Shown in pieces: positions 15,027 through 23,558 of a stretch of DNA of 34,565 bases (its first letter is position 1; the number at the start of each line of letters is the position of its first letter). The stretch comes from Deltaproteobacteria bacterium (GTDB lineage Bacteria; Desulfobacterota; GWC2-55-46; JAJCZF01). The notes beneath the pieces were generated by a model. The model was not told where the DNA came from. It did not search any database and saw nothing but the letters and a program-made list of their open reading frames with translations. Location: positions 1 to 34,565 of the forward strand of contig JAJCZF010000059.1 of assembly GCA_029262535.1 (NCBI GenBank), given 5' to 3'. The translations under genes were made by a program, and so were the position numbers.

Positions 15027-17501
15027 ATGATCTTTTCCTATAAATGGCTATCAGAGTACGTTGATATCACCTTATCTGCCGACGAACTTGCCGAGCGCCT
15101 TACTATGAGCGGTATTGAGGTAGATTCGGTCGCGCCCTTTGTCGAACCTATTAAAAATCTCTACGCGGCCCGTATCGATACTATGGAGTCGCACCCGAAT
15201 GCCGATAAGCTCTCGGTCTGCGGCGTTACCTCCAGCGAGGGCTCTTTTTCCATAGTCTGTGGCGCTAAGAATATGGCTGTCGGCGACTTTGTCGTGCTCT
15301 CAAGGCCGGGCGCGGTCCTTCCCGGTAATTTTAAGATAAAAAAATCAAAGATACGCGGCGTTGCGAGCGAGGGAATGCTATGTTCCGAATCGGAGCTTGG
15401 TATCGCCGATACGAGCGCAGGCATAATGGTGATCGACGGCGAGATTGCGCTCGATACCGATATGAACAAGTTCCTTGGATTCGACGACTATAAGATCGAG
15501 ATAGATATTACCCCGAACAGGCCCGACCTCTATAATGTCGTAGGCATGGCGCGTGAGATAGCGGCCATAACCGGCGTGGATTTTAAGGGCTCTGAACGCG
15601 AGTTGTCAGAGGGCGATAGGGCCGTAAGCGACTATCTGACAGTTGAAAACCGCGTGCCGTCGGTATGTAAGAGATATATGGCGCGTGTTATCACCGGTCT
15701 TAAGGTCGCGCCGTCGCCTCTCTGGTTGCAAAAGAGGCTTCTTGCCCATGATGTAAGGCCTATTAATAATGTAGTAGACGCGACAAATTACATCCTCTTG
15801 GAACTTGGCCAGCCCTTACACGCCTTTGACCTAAAGAAGCTTGGCGTAGCGGGACATCTTCCTATGATAAATGTCAGAAACGCCACCAGCGCCGAAGAGA
15901 TCACTACGCTCGACGGAAAGTTAAGGGTGCTCTCTACCGATACACTGGCTATCTGCGACGCGTCTTCCCCACAGGCCATAGCCGGTGTGATGGGCGGGGC
16001 CGATAGCGAGGTCTCCGACGCAACGACCGATATCGTTCTCGAAGCGGCATCCTTTGACCGCGCTTCGGTCAGAAGGGCCTCTCGCCGCTTAGGCCTCTCT
16101 ACAAGTTCTTCATTCATCTTTGAACGCGGCCTTGATACCTTCGGCGTTGCCGAACGTCTCGACCATGCGGCGGCCCTTCTGGTTGAACTCGCGGGTGGAA
16201 CTGTCGCAAAGGGCGCTCTTGATTCTTACCCCGAACCGACCGGGCCGCGCACCTTATCTTTTAGCGCGGCCCGTGCAAAGGCCCTGCTCGGAGTCGAACT
16301 CGACGAGGCCGAGGCCGTGGAGATCTTTACCCGCCTTGGCCTTGAAGCCCATATAAAGGGCGACAAGATCGAGGTGATACCTCCACCATATAGAGACGAC
16401 CTGGTCGCCGAGATAGACCTGGTTGAAGAGGTTGCGCGTATGCGCGGATACGACCGCCTGCCGACCACTCTTCCGAGAGCCCCATTTGCGCTAGGCAAGA
16501 CGGAGAAATCATACAGACTTAAGAAGTTAGTCAAACAAAGTCTCGTAAGTGCTGGTTTTAACGAGGTTAAGAACTATAGTTTTGTTTCACGAGAGCTTTT
16601 TGAACTCGCTCTCTCAGCGGGTGAGTCCGCCGTCAGAGTCGCTAATCCTCTATCCGAAGAACAGTCTGTAATGCGTACTTCGCTGCTCCCGTCCCTGCTT
16701 GAGAATATGAGACGCAACCTTGCGAGAAGCCACACGGAGGCGCGTCTCTTCGAGCTTGCACCCGCATTTTTAAAGGGTTCGCCGGAGAGACTGAAGGTAG
16801 CCGGTATTATCTACGGCAGCCGCCTTGCCTCTAATTGGAGTAGGCAAAAAGAATCGCTTGACTTCTTTGATCTAAAAGGTATAATTGAGAAACTACTTTC
16901 AGAACTCGCCATAAGCCTCGATTCTATTAAGTTTAATCCGGGCCTCGGGGGCAATGTAAGTGACCCGGCTTCTGATGAGGCGTCTGGGGTAGAGGGGGGC
17001 GAAAGCAGTGGCTCCACCGGTAAGGGGGCAAGGCTTCTTCATCCGGGCGAGTCGGCGAATCTGGTTATAAAGGGTAAAGAGGCTGGCATTTTAGGTAGGC
17101 TCCATCCTGAAGTAGGCGAGGGCTTTGATATAGACGGCCCCGCATTTATCTTCGAGCTTGAGTTTGATCTGCTTTTAGCGGCTTATGACGAGCAAAGATC
17201 CTTTAGTGGCGTAAACAGATACCCCGCTTCGAGCCGCGATATTGCATTTGTGATTGACGATTCGGTGCCTTACGGAAATATTTTAGAGTCAATCTCTAAA
17301 AATGGCACAAAAATCATTGAAAACGTTGAACTGTTTGATGTATACTACGGTGAAAAGATAGAAGAGGGTAAGAAGAGCCTTGGCGTGAGGATAAAATACC
17401 GCCTAAAGGACCGCACCTTGAAACAGTCAGAGATCGAAAAGGCCCACTCAAGGATCTCTTCGATGATCATAAAAGACTTTGGCGCCGAAATCAGGGCCTA
17501 G
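15027..17501 (+). CDS. pheT: Phenylalanyl-tRNA synthetase beta subunit
   Basis: An 824-residue beta subunit of the (αβ)2 synthetase; it binds tRNA-Phe and edits mischarged tyrosine. Domains in order: B1/EMAP-like tRNA-binding domain (about 40-150, HPNADKLSVCGV and GVASEGMLCSESELG), B3/B4 editing region (about 210-400, NVVDATNYILLELGQPLHAFD), B5 (about 405-480), a catalytic-like core (LRKxRY-type block replaced by RNLARSHTEARLFELAP) and a C-terminal ferredoxin-like anticodon-binding domain (about 725-824). An acidic, Ser/Gly-rich insertion (about 643-668, DPASDEASGVEGGESSGS) in the core is unusual. ATG 15027 has GGAG at 15017, next to a hairpin repeat. Confidence 0.96.
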   Translation: MIFSYKWLSEYVDITLSADELAERLTMSGIEVDSVAPFVEPIKNLYAARIDTMESHPNADKLSVCGVTSSEGSFSIVCGAKNMAVGDFVVLSRPGAVLPGNFKIKKSKIRGVASEGMLCSESELGIADTSAGIMVIDGEIALDTDMNKFLGFDDYKIEIDITPNRPDLYNVVGMAREIAAITGVDFKGSERELSEGDRAVSDYLTVENRVPSVCKRYMARVITGLKVAPSPLWLQKRLLAHDVRPINNVVDATNYILLELGQPLHAFDLKKLGVAGHLPMINVRNATSAEEITTLDGKLRVLSTDTLAICDASSPQAIAGVMGGADSEVSDATTDIVLEAASFDRASVRRASRRLGLSTSSSFIFERGLDTFGVAERLDHAAALLVELAGGTVAKGALDSYPEPTGPRTLSFSAARAKALLGVELDEAEAVEIFTRLGLEAHIKGDKIEVIPPPYRDDLVAEIDLVEEVARMRGYDRLPTTLPRAPFALGKTEKSYRLKKLVKQSLVSAGFNEVKNYSFVSRELFELALSAGESAVRVANPLSEEQSVMRTSLLPSLLENMRRNLARSHTEARLFELAPAFLKGSPERLKVAGIIYGSRLASNWSRQKESLDFFDLKGIIEKLLSELAISLDSIKFNPGLGGNVSDPASDEASGVEGGESSGSTGKGARLLHPGESANLVIKGKEAGILGRLHPEVGEGFDIDGPAFIFELEFDLLLAAYDEQRSFSGVNRYPASSRDIAFVIDDSVPYGNILESISKNGTKIIENVELFDVYYGEKIEEGKKSLGVRIKYRLKDRTLKQSEIEKAHSRISSMIIKDFGAEIRA

Positions 17502-17605
17502 ATTCCTGGGCGATAGAAAAAAGGCGGCAGTAACGGGTCGCCTGAATCAGGGCATAGAGTTTCGGGTATCCTTAAGTAAATGACCGGCTGCCCGATCTGA
17601 CAAAG

Positions 17606-17634
17606 TTTAGAAAAAGTTTTTACCTGTTTATAAA
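17606..17634 (+). promoter_or_regulatory. Possible promoter for ihfA–merR–tRNA-Pro
   Basis: TTTAGA (17606-17611), 17 bases, TATAAA (17629-17634). Each box matches the sigma-70 consensus only partly. It lies 92 bases before ihfA in a 224-base gap after pheT that otherwise shows no repeat or gene. Confidence 0.35.
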
Positions 17635-17725
17635 AGATTTTGGCTTGTAGATCAGGGCTGGTCCGGGGGGACTGGCCGCTTAAGCGCAAGCCATTTAAGT
17701 AATTGTAACGATAGAAGGGGGAATC

Positions 17726-18007
17726 ATGACGAAGGCCGATATTGTCGAGATAACCTATGATAAGGCAGGGCTCTCCAAAAAAGATGTCGCCGAGGTTGTA
17801 GATCTTCTTTTTGAGACGATCAAGGGCGCACTCGAACAGAGCGAAAAGGTTAAGGTTTCAGGCTTTGGCAACTTCACCGTCAGGGAGAAGAGGGCCCGCA
17901 GGGGCAGAAACCCCCAGACCGGTGAAGAGATCACCATCTGCGAGAGGAAGGTCCTGACCTTCAAGGCCTCGCAAATACTTAAAAAACAGATCAATACAAC
18001 GTCATGA
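17726..18007 (+). CDS. ihfA: Integration host factor alpha subunit
   Basis: A 93-residue member of the HU/IHF family, a nucleoid protein that bends DNA at specific sites as a heterodimer with IhfB. Seen: N-terminal TKADIVEITYDKAGLSKKDV, helix VVDLLFETIKGAL, the core VKVSGFGNFTVREKRARRGRNP with the arm RNPQTGEEI whose proline intercalates DNA, and a C-terminal helix. The position behind pheT and the length support the alpha subunit over HU. AGAAGGGGG precedes the ATG. The stop overlaps the start of merR by ATGA (18004-18007). Confidence 0.92.
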   Translation: MTKADIVEITYDKAGLSKKDVAEVVDLLFETIKGALEQSEKVKVSGFGNFTVREKRARRGRNPQTGEEITICERKVLTFKASQILKKQINTTS

Positions 18008-18365
18008 TTAGAAAGATACCCGATAAATTATATTTCAAGATCGGCGAAGTCTCCAAGATTACCGGCGTAAAGCCTTACGTGCTTCGCTACTGGGAGTCGG
18101 AGTTTAAGATTATCCGGCCGCAGAAGTCCTCTAGCAAACAGAGGGTCTATACCAAGCGCGACGTTGAACTTATTATGGAGATAAAGGACCTTCTCTATAA
18201 AGAAAAGTTCACGCTCGAAGGGGCCAAAAAGAAGCTTAAGGAGATTCAAAACTCCAAAAAGCCCGAGGTCAAGCAGTTCGACCTTCCGCTGGACAGTAAG
18301 AAGCACTTAAAGACTCTTGAAAATATCAAAGAAGAGCTTATAAGCATAAAGAAGATTTTACAGAC

Positions 18366-18375
<10 letters not shown>
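18004..18375 (+). CDS. MerR-family regulator downstream of ihfA
   Basis: A 123-residue DNA-binding protein with an N-terminal MerR winged helix: [35 protein letters not shown], then [18 protein letters not shown]. It is followed by a helical tail (about 75-123) suited to dimer formation. No cysteine cluster or effector domain is present, so the ligand, if any, is unknown. The ihfA–merR coupling is common in Proteobacteria. Its last three codons and TAG stop lie inside the tRNA-Pro gene (18366 onward), so RNase P cleavage at the tRNA 5' end would remove the stop codon from that transcript. Confidence 0.88.
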
Positions 18376-18442
<67 letters not shown>

Positions 18443-18508
18443 AACGAGGGGGCCAGTTGTAAAACGCAAGACCAGCTCGTACTTCTTTTATCTCTTTTTA
18501 TCTAGCTA

Positions 18509-18541
18509 TGTAGACCGGGTAGAGCGTAGCGAAACCCAACA
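18509..18541. repeat. GTAG…CCCAAC REP-like repeat
   Basis: TGTAGACCGGGTAGAGCGTA then GCGAAACCCAACA. One arm has changed (ACCGGGT in place of GGTTGGGT), which leaves fewer pairs than the copy at 20611. Confidence 0.7.
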
Positions 18542-18564
18542 AGACATATGAACTAATATCAAGG

Positions 18565-18595
18565 GCTTAAGACTATGATCTTAAGCTCTCTTTTT
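18565..18595 (+). terminator. Intrinsic terminator after tRNA-Pro, before ugd
   Basis: Perfect 8-bp arms GCTTAAGA (18565-18572) and TCTTAAGC (18579-18586) with loop CTATGA, followed by TCTCTTTTT. It ends the ihfA–merR–tRNA-Pro unit or attenuates ugd, whose ATG is only 17 bases further. Confidence 0.75.
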
Positions 18596-18611
18596 ATATG
18601 GGGCTCTTTTT

Positions 18612-19925
18612 ATGAATATATGCGTAATAGGCACCGGTTATGTAGGGCTTGTCACCGGCACCTGCTTTGCCGATTTCGGGGTTAATGTCACCTGTGTTGA
18701 TAAGGACTCTACCAAAATAGACCTTCTTAATTCCGGCCAGATACCTATCTACGAGCCCGGTCTTCTTGAACTTGTTAAGGAGAATAAAGACGAGGGCCGC
18801 CTCACCTTTACGACCAACCTTACCGACTCTATAAAGAACTCACTCGTTATCTTCATTGCCGTAGGTACTCCGCAGGGTGAAGACGGCTCGGCCGATCTCT
18901 CCTATATAGAAGAGGTTGCGCGTTCCATAGCCGAAAACCTTAACGGATACAAGGTCATAGTCACAAAAAGCACTGTGCCGGTCGGCACGGGCGCTCTCAT
19001 TGAAAAGATCATTCACGAGGCCAATGTCGACGATCACGACTTCGATGTCGCATCGAACCCCGAGTTCCTGCGCGAGGGCTCCGCCGTATCGGATTTCATG
19101 CGCCCCGACCGCGTCGTTCTGGGCGCACGCACTGAGAAGGCCTCGTCCATATTAAAAGACCTCTATTCGCCCTTATATATCATCGAGACACCCTTTGTCA
19201 TAACCAATGTAGAGACGGCGGAGCTTATTAAGTACGCCTCTAACGCCTTCCTGGCGACAAAGATATCTTATATTAACGAGGTCGCCAATATTTGCGATCT
19301 CGTCGGGGCGGACGTTCATATGGTCGCAAAGGGCATGGGTCTAGATAAGCGCATCGGGCCAAAGTTCCTGCACCCCGGTCCGGGATACGGCGGCTCGTGT
19401 TTCCCTAAAGATACGCTGGCGATCACCTCTATTGCCAAGGATGCGGGTTATACCTTTAAGATAGTCGAGGCAGTGGTTCAGACGAACGAGGCGCAGATCG
19501 AACTTATGATAGGTAAGGTAAAGGCCGCGCTCGGCGATATTAAGGGCAAGCGTATAGCCGCGCTCGGCCTTTCATTCAAACCCAATACGGACGACATAAG
19601 AGAGTCTCCCGCCATAAGGGTCATACAGGGCTTGATGGAGCTTGGCGCGGAGGTTAGCGCCTACGACCCCGTATCTATGGAGAATGCCGCAAAGGAACTT
19701 CCAGATTCGGTCCGTTACGCCGCCGACGCCTATGACGCTGCGGACGGCGCCGACCTGCTTCTTATTCTCACAGAGTGGAATCAGTTCAGAAAGCTTGATC
19801 TAGACAGGATCAAATCACTCCTAAAGAGCCCCTCTATCATAGACTTACGCAATGTCTACGACCCGGACGATATGAAGGCGAACGGTTTTGACTACTCCTG
19901 TGTCGGTCGCAAAAAAAGAGGTTGA
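18612..19925 (+). CDS. ugd: UDP-glucose 6-dehydrogenase
   Basis: Oxidises UDP-glucose to UDP-glucuronate with two NAD+, feeding capsule, exopolysaccharide or lipid A sugar synthesis. The 437-residue protein has the N-terminal NAD fold MNICVIGTGYVGLVTGTCFA, STVPVGTG, NPEFLREGSAVSDF, the central ETAELIKYASNAFLATKIS helix and the catalytic cysteine (about Cys263) in GPGYGGSCFPKD. The C-terminal UDP-binding domain includes GLSFKPNTDDIRESPA. Length is typical. The ribosome site is a modest GGGG at 18600-18603. The terminator just upstream means it needs read-through or a start within the leader. No other sugar-nucleotide gene is adjacent. Confidence 0.95.
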   Translation: MNICVIGTGYVGLVTGTCFADFGVNVTCVDKDSTKIDLLNSGQIPIYEPGLLELVKENKDEGRLTFTTNLTDSIKNSLVIFIAVGTPQGEDGSADLSYIEEVARSIAENLNGYKVIVTKSTVPVGTGALIEKIIHEANVDDHDFDVASNPEFLREGSAVSDFMRPDRVVLGARTEKASSILKDLYSPLYIIETPFVITNVETAELIKYASNAFLATKISYINEVANICDLVGADVHMVAKGMGLDKRIGPKFLHPGPGYGGSCFPKDTLAITSIAKDAGYTFKIVEAVVQTNEAQIELMIGKVKAALGDIKGKRIAALGLSFKPNTDDIRESPAIRVIQGLMELGAEVSAYDPVSMENAAKELPDSVRYAADAYDAADGADLLLILTEWNQFRKLDLDRIKSLLKSPSIIDLRNVYDPDDMKANGFDYSCVGRKKRG

Positions 19926-19955
19926 CGCAAACCGTCAATAGAGTTAATCTTAATT

Positions 19956-20348
19956 ATGTCGATTTTAAGGCCATTATCTAATCAACGGGGCGATTTAACC
20001 CCCGGAAAAGTAGTTTCTGTAATCGCTATCGTGCTGCTTCTCGTCTACGGCGCGTTGATGGTCGTTCCGACCTACTTCAAGTACGAGATGCTGAAATATG
20101 AGGTAAGGAGCGAATTAGGCAACGCCCATTACTATAAAGCCAGTGAGATGAGAAAACATATTAACGAAAAAATCGATAACTGGTCCATTGATATTCCGGA
20201 AGATAATATAACCATCGACAGGGGAGACTATTTTGTCAGCATATTTATCTGGTATGAGGTAGAAAAGGTCTTTTTCGGTAAGTGGCCCTATGTATTCTAC
20301 TTTGAGATAGACTACCAGGACGAAGTAAAGAGCAAAGACTTTGAGTAG
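19956..20348 (+). CDS. One-helix envelope protein, DUF4845-like
   Basis: A 130-residue protein with a short cytoplasmic N-terminus (SILRPLSNQRGDLTPGK), one transmembrane helix (about 20-40, VVSVIAIVLLLVYGALMVVP) and a charged extracytoplasmic domain ending DYQDEVKSKDFE. The NQRG…TP start before the helix is like small pilin-type or DUF4845 proteins; there is no clear prepilin glutamate at +5. It follows ugd by 30 bases and may be co-transcribed. Function unknown. Confidence 0.65.
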   Translation: MSILRPLSNQRGDLTPGKVVSVIAIVLLLVYGALMVVPTYFKYEMLKYEVRSELGNAHYYKASEMRKHINEKIDNWSIDIPEDNITIDRGDYFVSIFIWYEVEKVFFGKWPYVFYFEIDYQDEVKSKDFE

Positions 20349-20399
20349 CCGTACCGTGTGCAGCAGCTTTCTGATACTATACTGTTATTAATAAAAACC

Positions 20400-20504
20400 C
20401 TTTAACTTGATCCGGAGAGATCGGGAAGGGAAGTGAAATGACAATCAAAAACCACACAACAGAACCCACTCCACGCCGACAAAGATCGGTCGTGGAGTTT
20501 TTTT
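20400..20504 (+). promoter_or_regulatory. PyrR-type attenuator of the pyr operon
   Basis: GATCCGGAGAGATC (20409-20422) fits the PyrR-binding loop consensus: UCC, any base, G, any base, GAG, flanked here by pairing GA/UC bases. Downstream, ACTCCACG and CGTGGAGT form the main arms of a terminator stem (20468-20498, one bulge) that runs into T7. In PyrR systems UMP-bound PyrR stabilises the binding hairpin and so favours the terminator. pyrR itself is the first structural gene, 220 bases on. A TATACT at 20378-20383 could be the −10 box, but I see no good −35. Confidence 0.75.
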
Positions 20505-20569
20505 GTGGTGCACAGTGTGCACAGCCAATTTCGCGCGGCGGGTATGCAGATGCCGAGGGTTGGGCATAA
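20438..20569 (+). CDS. Possible pyr leader peptide
   Basis: A 43-codon frame with a good ribosome site (GGGAAGGGAAG just before ATG 20438), placed directly after the PyrR loop and running through the terminator (MTIKNHTTEPTPRRQRSVVE, then FFCGAQCAQ). Enteric pyrBI uses a leader peptide of about this length across its attenuator. If real, ribosome position could act together with PyrR. The C-terminal part is encoded by a palindromic repeat, which argues against conservation of the whole peptide. Confidence 0.4.
   Translation: MTIKNHTTEPTPRRQRSVVEFFCGAQCAQPISRGGYADAEGWA
20468..20504 (+). terminator. pyr-operon attenuator terminator
   Basis: The stem is ACTCCACG-CCGA against TCGG-TCGTGGAGT with one bulged base and loop CAAAGA, followed by seven T. 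It is the strongest intrinsic terminator in the window. Confidence 0.85.
20508..20535. repeat. GTGCAC palindrome plus GCCAATTTCGCG
   Basis: Arms GTGCAC/GTGCAC around AGT, then AGCCAATTTCGCG. Same layout as 11343 and 33312, with a different stem. It begins four bases after the attenuator's T-run. Confidence 0.8.
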
Positions 20570-20610
20570 CGCGGCGAAAGTTTGTCATCTGATATATACA
20601 AATCTAATCG

Positions 20611-20666
20611 TGTAGGTTGGGTAGAGCGGGGCGCAGCCTTGCGAAACCCAACAGTACCTTAAACGC
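20611..20666. repeat. GTAG…CCCAAC REP-like repeat, best copy
   Basis: GTAG, arm GTTGGGT, a core with an extra GGGGCGCAGCCTT, then GCGAAACCCAAC and CAGTACCTTAAACGCA. The arms GTTGGGT and ACCCAAC are exact complements. It lies in the pyr leader between the attenuator and pyrR. Confidence 0.75.
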
Positions 20667-20723
20667 ATTTTGTTATTTGGCCAAAACGTTATTTCATATT
20701 AATATCGAGCAACTGGAAAAACT

Positions 20724-21260
20724 ATGCAGCAAATTCTGGACGATAAGGCCATAGATCGCGCCCTTACCCGTATATCTCACGAGATACTGGAGAGGAATAA
20801 GGGCACGGAGAATCTCGTACTCATAGGCATCCCAACGCGCGGAGAGTTTCTCGCCGCTCGCATATGTGCGAAGATCGAAGAGTTTGAAAATATAACCCTG
20901 CCGACCGGCACGGTCGATGCCACGCTCTATCGTGACGATCTAAACCTGAAGGATGAACAGCCATCCCTCAAGGAGACGGATATCCCTATCTCTATCGCCG
21001 GCAAGACACTCGTGCTCGTTGACGACGTGCTCTATACGGGCCGAACGATAAGGAGCGCCCTGAACGCCCTTATGGACTACGGGCGCCCCGCGGCCATTCA
21101 GCTCGCCGTGCTCGTTGACAGGGGACACCGCGAACTACCCATTAAGGCCGACTATGTAGGCAAAAACATCCCTACCGCCCCGAACCAGGGCGTAGGCGTG
21201 CGCCTCTCGGAGATCGACGACCGGGACGAAGTTTTATTGATAATAAAGGAAGATAGTTGA
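20724..21260 (+). CDS. pyrR: PyrR: pyr operon attenuator protein / uracil phosphoribosyltransferase
   Basis: A 178-residue protein that binds pyr mRNA in response to uridine nucleotides and has uracil phosphoribosyltransferase activity in many species. The PRPP-binding loop [17 protein letters not shown] (about 92-108) and the N-terminal [13 protein letters not shown] are seen, as is the family's C-terminal [21 protein letters not shown]. The partner RNA site is recognisable upstream (20409-20422), which supports a regulatory role. Ribosome site TGGAAAA is weak. Its TGA stop overlaps the TTG start of pyrB. Confidence 0.95.
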   Translation: MQQILDDKAIDRALTRISHEILERNKGTENLVLIGIPTRGEFLAARICAKIEEFENITLPTGTVDATLYRDDLNLKDEQPSLKETDIPISIAGKTLVLVDDVLYTGRTIRSALNALMDYGRPAAIQLAVLVDRGHRELPIKADYVGKNIPTAPNQGVGVRLSEIDDRDEVLLIIKEDS

Positions 21261-22237
21261 AGCTCAAAAGAAAAGACCTGCTCTCCATAGAGGAGCTTTC
21301 TGTCGAGGAGATATCTTTTATCATCGAGACGGCGCGCAGCTTCAAGCGCGTTAACGAGCGTGATATCAAGAAGGTTCCGACGCTTCGCGGCAAGACGGTG
21401 ATAAATCTCTTTTATGAGCCCTCGACGCGCACGCGCACATCCTTTGAGATCGCCGCCAAGCGCATGAGCGCCGACGCCATTAATATCTCGGTCTCGCAGT
21501 CCTCCGTTAAAAAGGGCGAGACGCTTAAGGATACGGCTTTGAATCTTGAGGCCATGAGGCCCGATTGTATTGTTTTAAGGCACGCTTCCTCCGGCGCTCC
21601 GGCAATGCTTGCCGAGCTGCTCGATTGCTCTGTCATCAATGCCGGAGACGGTATGCACGAGCACCCATCTCAAGCGCTGCTCGATATGATGACAGTGCTT
21701 GAGAGATTCGATAGCCTGGAGGGGCTTAATATTACGATAGTAGGCGACGTGTCGCACTCGCGTGTCGCTCGTTCCAATATATACGGTTTTAATAAACTTG
21801 GAGCCAATGTCACGCTCTGCGGCCCTCCGACCATGATACCGCACGGCATAGAGGAGATGGGCGCTACCGTTGAATACGACCTTGATCGCGCCATAAGGGG
21901 GGCAGACGTCATAATGATGCTCCGTATTCAGCTTGAGCGCGATAGAGTGCCGCTCTTTCCCACAGCAAGGGAGTATGCCGACCGCTACGGCCTGAATTTG
22001 AAGAGATTAAAGGGTGCCAAGGAAGGGCTCTTGATACTCCACCCCGGCCCTATAAACCGCGGCGTTGAGATCAGCCCGGAGGTCGCCGACGGCCCGTATT
22101 CGCTCTTGATCGACCAGGTGACCAATGGCCTTGCCGTGCGCATGGCTCTATTTTATATCTTAATTGGAGGGCCTTCGGAATCGGAGCATGAAGCTGAAGA
22201 GCCTGATTCGAACGGAAAAGAGAGAGGCACCGCCTGA
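21257..22237 (+). CDS. pyrB: Aspartate carbamoyltransferase catalytic subunit
   Basis: Condenses carbamoyl phosphate with aspartate, the first committed step of pyrimidine synthesis. The 326-residue protein has the carbamoyl-phosphate motif [19 protein letters not shown] (about 50-68), [11 protein letters not shown], the HASSGAP loop, [16 protein letters not shown] and [11 protein letters not shown]. It starts at TTG 21257 with GGAAG upstream and overlaps the pyrR stop (TTGA). No regulatory subunit pyrI follows. The C-terminus has an acidic tail ([19 protein letters not shown]) beyond the usual end. In its place the operon carries active-looking pyrC next. Confidence 0.96.
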   Translation: MKLKRKDLLSIEELSVEEISFIIETARSFKRVNERDIKKVPTLRGKTVINLFYEPSTRTRTSFEIAAKRMSADAINISVSQSSVKKGETLKDTALNLEAMRPDCIVLRHASSGAPAMLAELLDCSVINAGDGMHEHPSQALLDMMTVLERFDSLEGLNITIVGDVSHSRVARSNIYGFNKLGANVTLCGPPTMIPHGIEEMGATVEYDLDRAIRGADVIMMLRIQLERDRVPLFPTAREYADRYGLNLKRLKGAKEGLLILHPGPINRGVEISPEVADGPYSLLIDQVTNGLAVRMALFYILIGGPSESEHEAEEPDSNGKERGTA

Positions 22238-22260
22238 TGAAGAGCATGGTTATAAGATGA
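22237..22260 (+). other. Seven-codon mini-ORF bridging pyrB and pyrC
   Basis: The pyrB stop and an ATG overlap as TGATG (22235-22239). From that ATG a frame reads MKSMVIR and stops at TGA 22258-22260, which overlaps the pyrC ATG (22257) as ATGA. A ribosome could pass pyrB to the mini-ORF to pyrC by two successive restarts. pyrC lacks a well-spaced ribosome site of its own, which makes this worth noting. Confidence 0.4.
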
Positions 22261-23558
22261 AGAGACTTGTTGTAAAAGGCGCGCGCGTCCTCGATCCGGC
22301 GACAGGCCTGGACGCTAAACTTAATATAATCGCTATGGGTGGGCGTTTCGCATCCATACGGCCTCCGCATGAGGATGATAACTACGAGGGGGCCGAGTGG
22401 GATGTGGTTGAGGCAGAAGGGCTATTGGTGGTACCCGGCCTTATAGATATACATACACATCTGCGCGAGCCCGGCTTTGAATATAAGGAAGATATAGAGT
22501 CCGGCGCAAAGGCCGCCGCAGCCGGAGGTTTTACAACGATACTCTGCATGGCAAATACCGAGCCGGTCAACGACTCGGCCTCTGTTACGCGCCTCATAAC
22601 GAAACGCGCCGCTGCGGTCTCTCCAATAAAGGTACTGCCGATCGGCGCGCTCACAAAAGGGCTGGAAGGCCGGGCGCTTAGCGAGATGGGCGAGCTTAAA
22701 GATGCCGGGTGCGTGGCCTTTTCCGACGACGGCATGCCGGTTAAAGACCCTGCCATCATGAGGCGCGCGCTGGAGTATTCGACTTCACTAAACCTTCCTG
22801 TCATAAGCCACGCCGAAGAGCCCGCTCTCACTGGGGGTGGTGTTATGAACGAGGGGGTCGTATCGACCCGAATGGGGCTGAAGGGCATACCGAACGCCTC
22901 TGAGGATGTGATGGTGGCGCGTGATATCGCACTTGCGGAACTGACCGGCGCAAGGCTCCATATCGCGCATGTCAGCACTCGCGGCGCGGTCGACCTTATA
23001 CGGGCGGCAAAGGCGAGGGGGGCAAAAGTCACCTGCGAAGCCGCACCGCATCACTTGACACTTGACCACGGGGCCGTTGTCGGTTACGATACTTTTGCAA
23101 AAATGAGCCCGCCTCTACGCGCCGAAGAGGATATTGCCGCCCTTCACGCTGCCTTGAAGGACGGCACCATAGACGCCATAGCCACCGACCACGCGCCGCA
23201 CTCGTCTATTGAAAAGGACGTTGAGTTCGACGCGGCGGCGAACGGCATTGTAGGGCTTGAAACCGCTCTCGGCCTGACACTCGGTCTTGTAGGTGACGGT
23301 ATTATTTCACTGGCACAGGCGGTTACCCTCTTAACGAGCGGCCCTGCCAGAGCCATGGGTATTAATAGCGGTACGCTGAAGATCGGCGCAAGCGCCGATA
23401 TGACGATAATTGACCCTGATATGGAATGGGTGGTAGAGCCTGAAAAGTTCCTCTCCAAATCGAGGAATACGCCATACGGAGGACGCGCCATGAAGGGCCG
23501 CGCAATAAGGACGATAGTCGGCGGGGAGACTGTCTACGAAATGTCAGCAGAGGGTTAG
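22257..23558 (+). CDS. pyrC: Dihydroorotase
   Basis: Zinc amidohydrolase that cyclises carbamoyl-aspartate to dihydroorotate. The 433-residue, class I type protein has the metal motif DIHTHLREPGFEYKEDIESG (about 62-81), PISHAEE-type and HIAHVSTRGA histidines, and ATDHAPHS with the catalytic aspartate (about 305). I chose ATG 22257 (MKRLVVKGARVLDPATGLD) because the family begins there; an upstream in-frame start at 22164 would extend into pyrB. The C-terminus, IVGGETVYEMSAEG, is repeated twice more downstream as non-coding copies (see 23514-23787). Confidence 0.95.
   Translation: MKRLVVKGARVLDPATGLDAKLNIIAMGGRFASIRPPHEDDNYEGAEWDVVEAEGLLVVPGLIDIHTHLREPGFEYKEDIESGAKAAAAGGFTTILCMANTEPVNDSASVTRLITKRAAAVSPIKVLPIGALTKGLEGRALSEMGELKDAGCVAFSDDGMPVKDPAIMRRALEYSTSLNLPVISHAEEPALTGGGVMNEGVVSTRMGLKGIPNASEDVMVARDIALAELTGARLHIAHVSTRGAVDLIRAAKARGAKVTCEAAPHHLTLDHGAVVGYDTFAKMSPPLRAEEDIAALHAALKDGTIDAIATDHAPHSSIEKDVEFDAAANGIVGLETALGLTLGLVGDGIISLAQAVTLLTSGPARAMGINSGTLKIGASADMTIIDPDMEWVVEPEKFLSKSRNTPYGGRAMKGRAIRTIVGGETVYEMSAEG

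Noticed and set aside
22164..22256. Longer pyrC start within pyrB
   Set aside because: It would overlap pyrB by more than 70 bases, and the added residues precede the normal family N-terminus.
22382..23032. Long minus-strand frame within pyrC
   Set aside because: It lies opposite a clear dihydroorotase and is low-complexity Ser/Ala/Pro, as expected from antisense of GC-rich codons.
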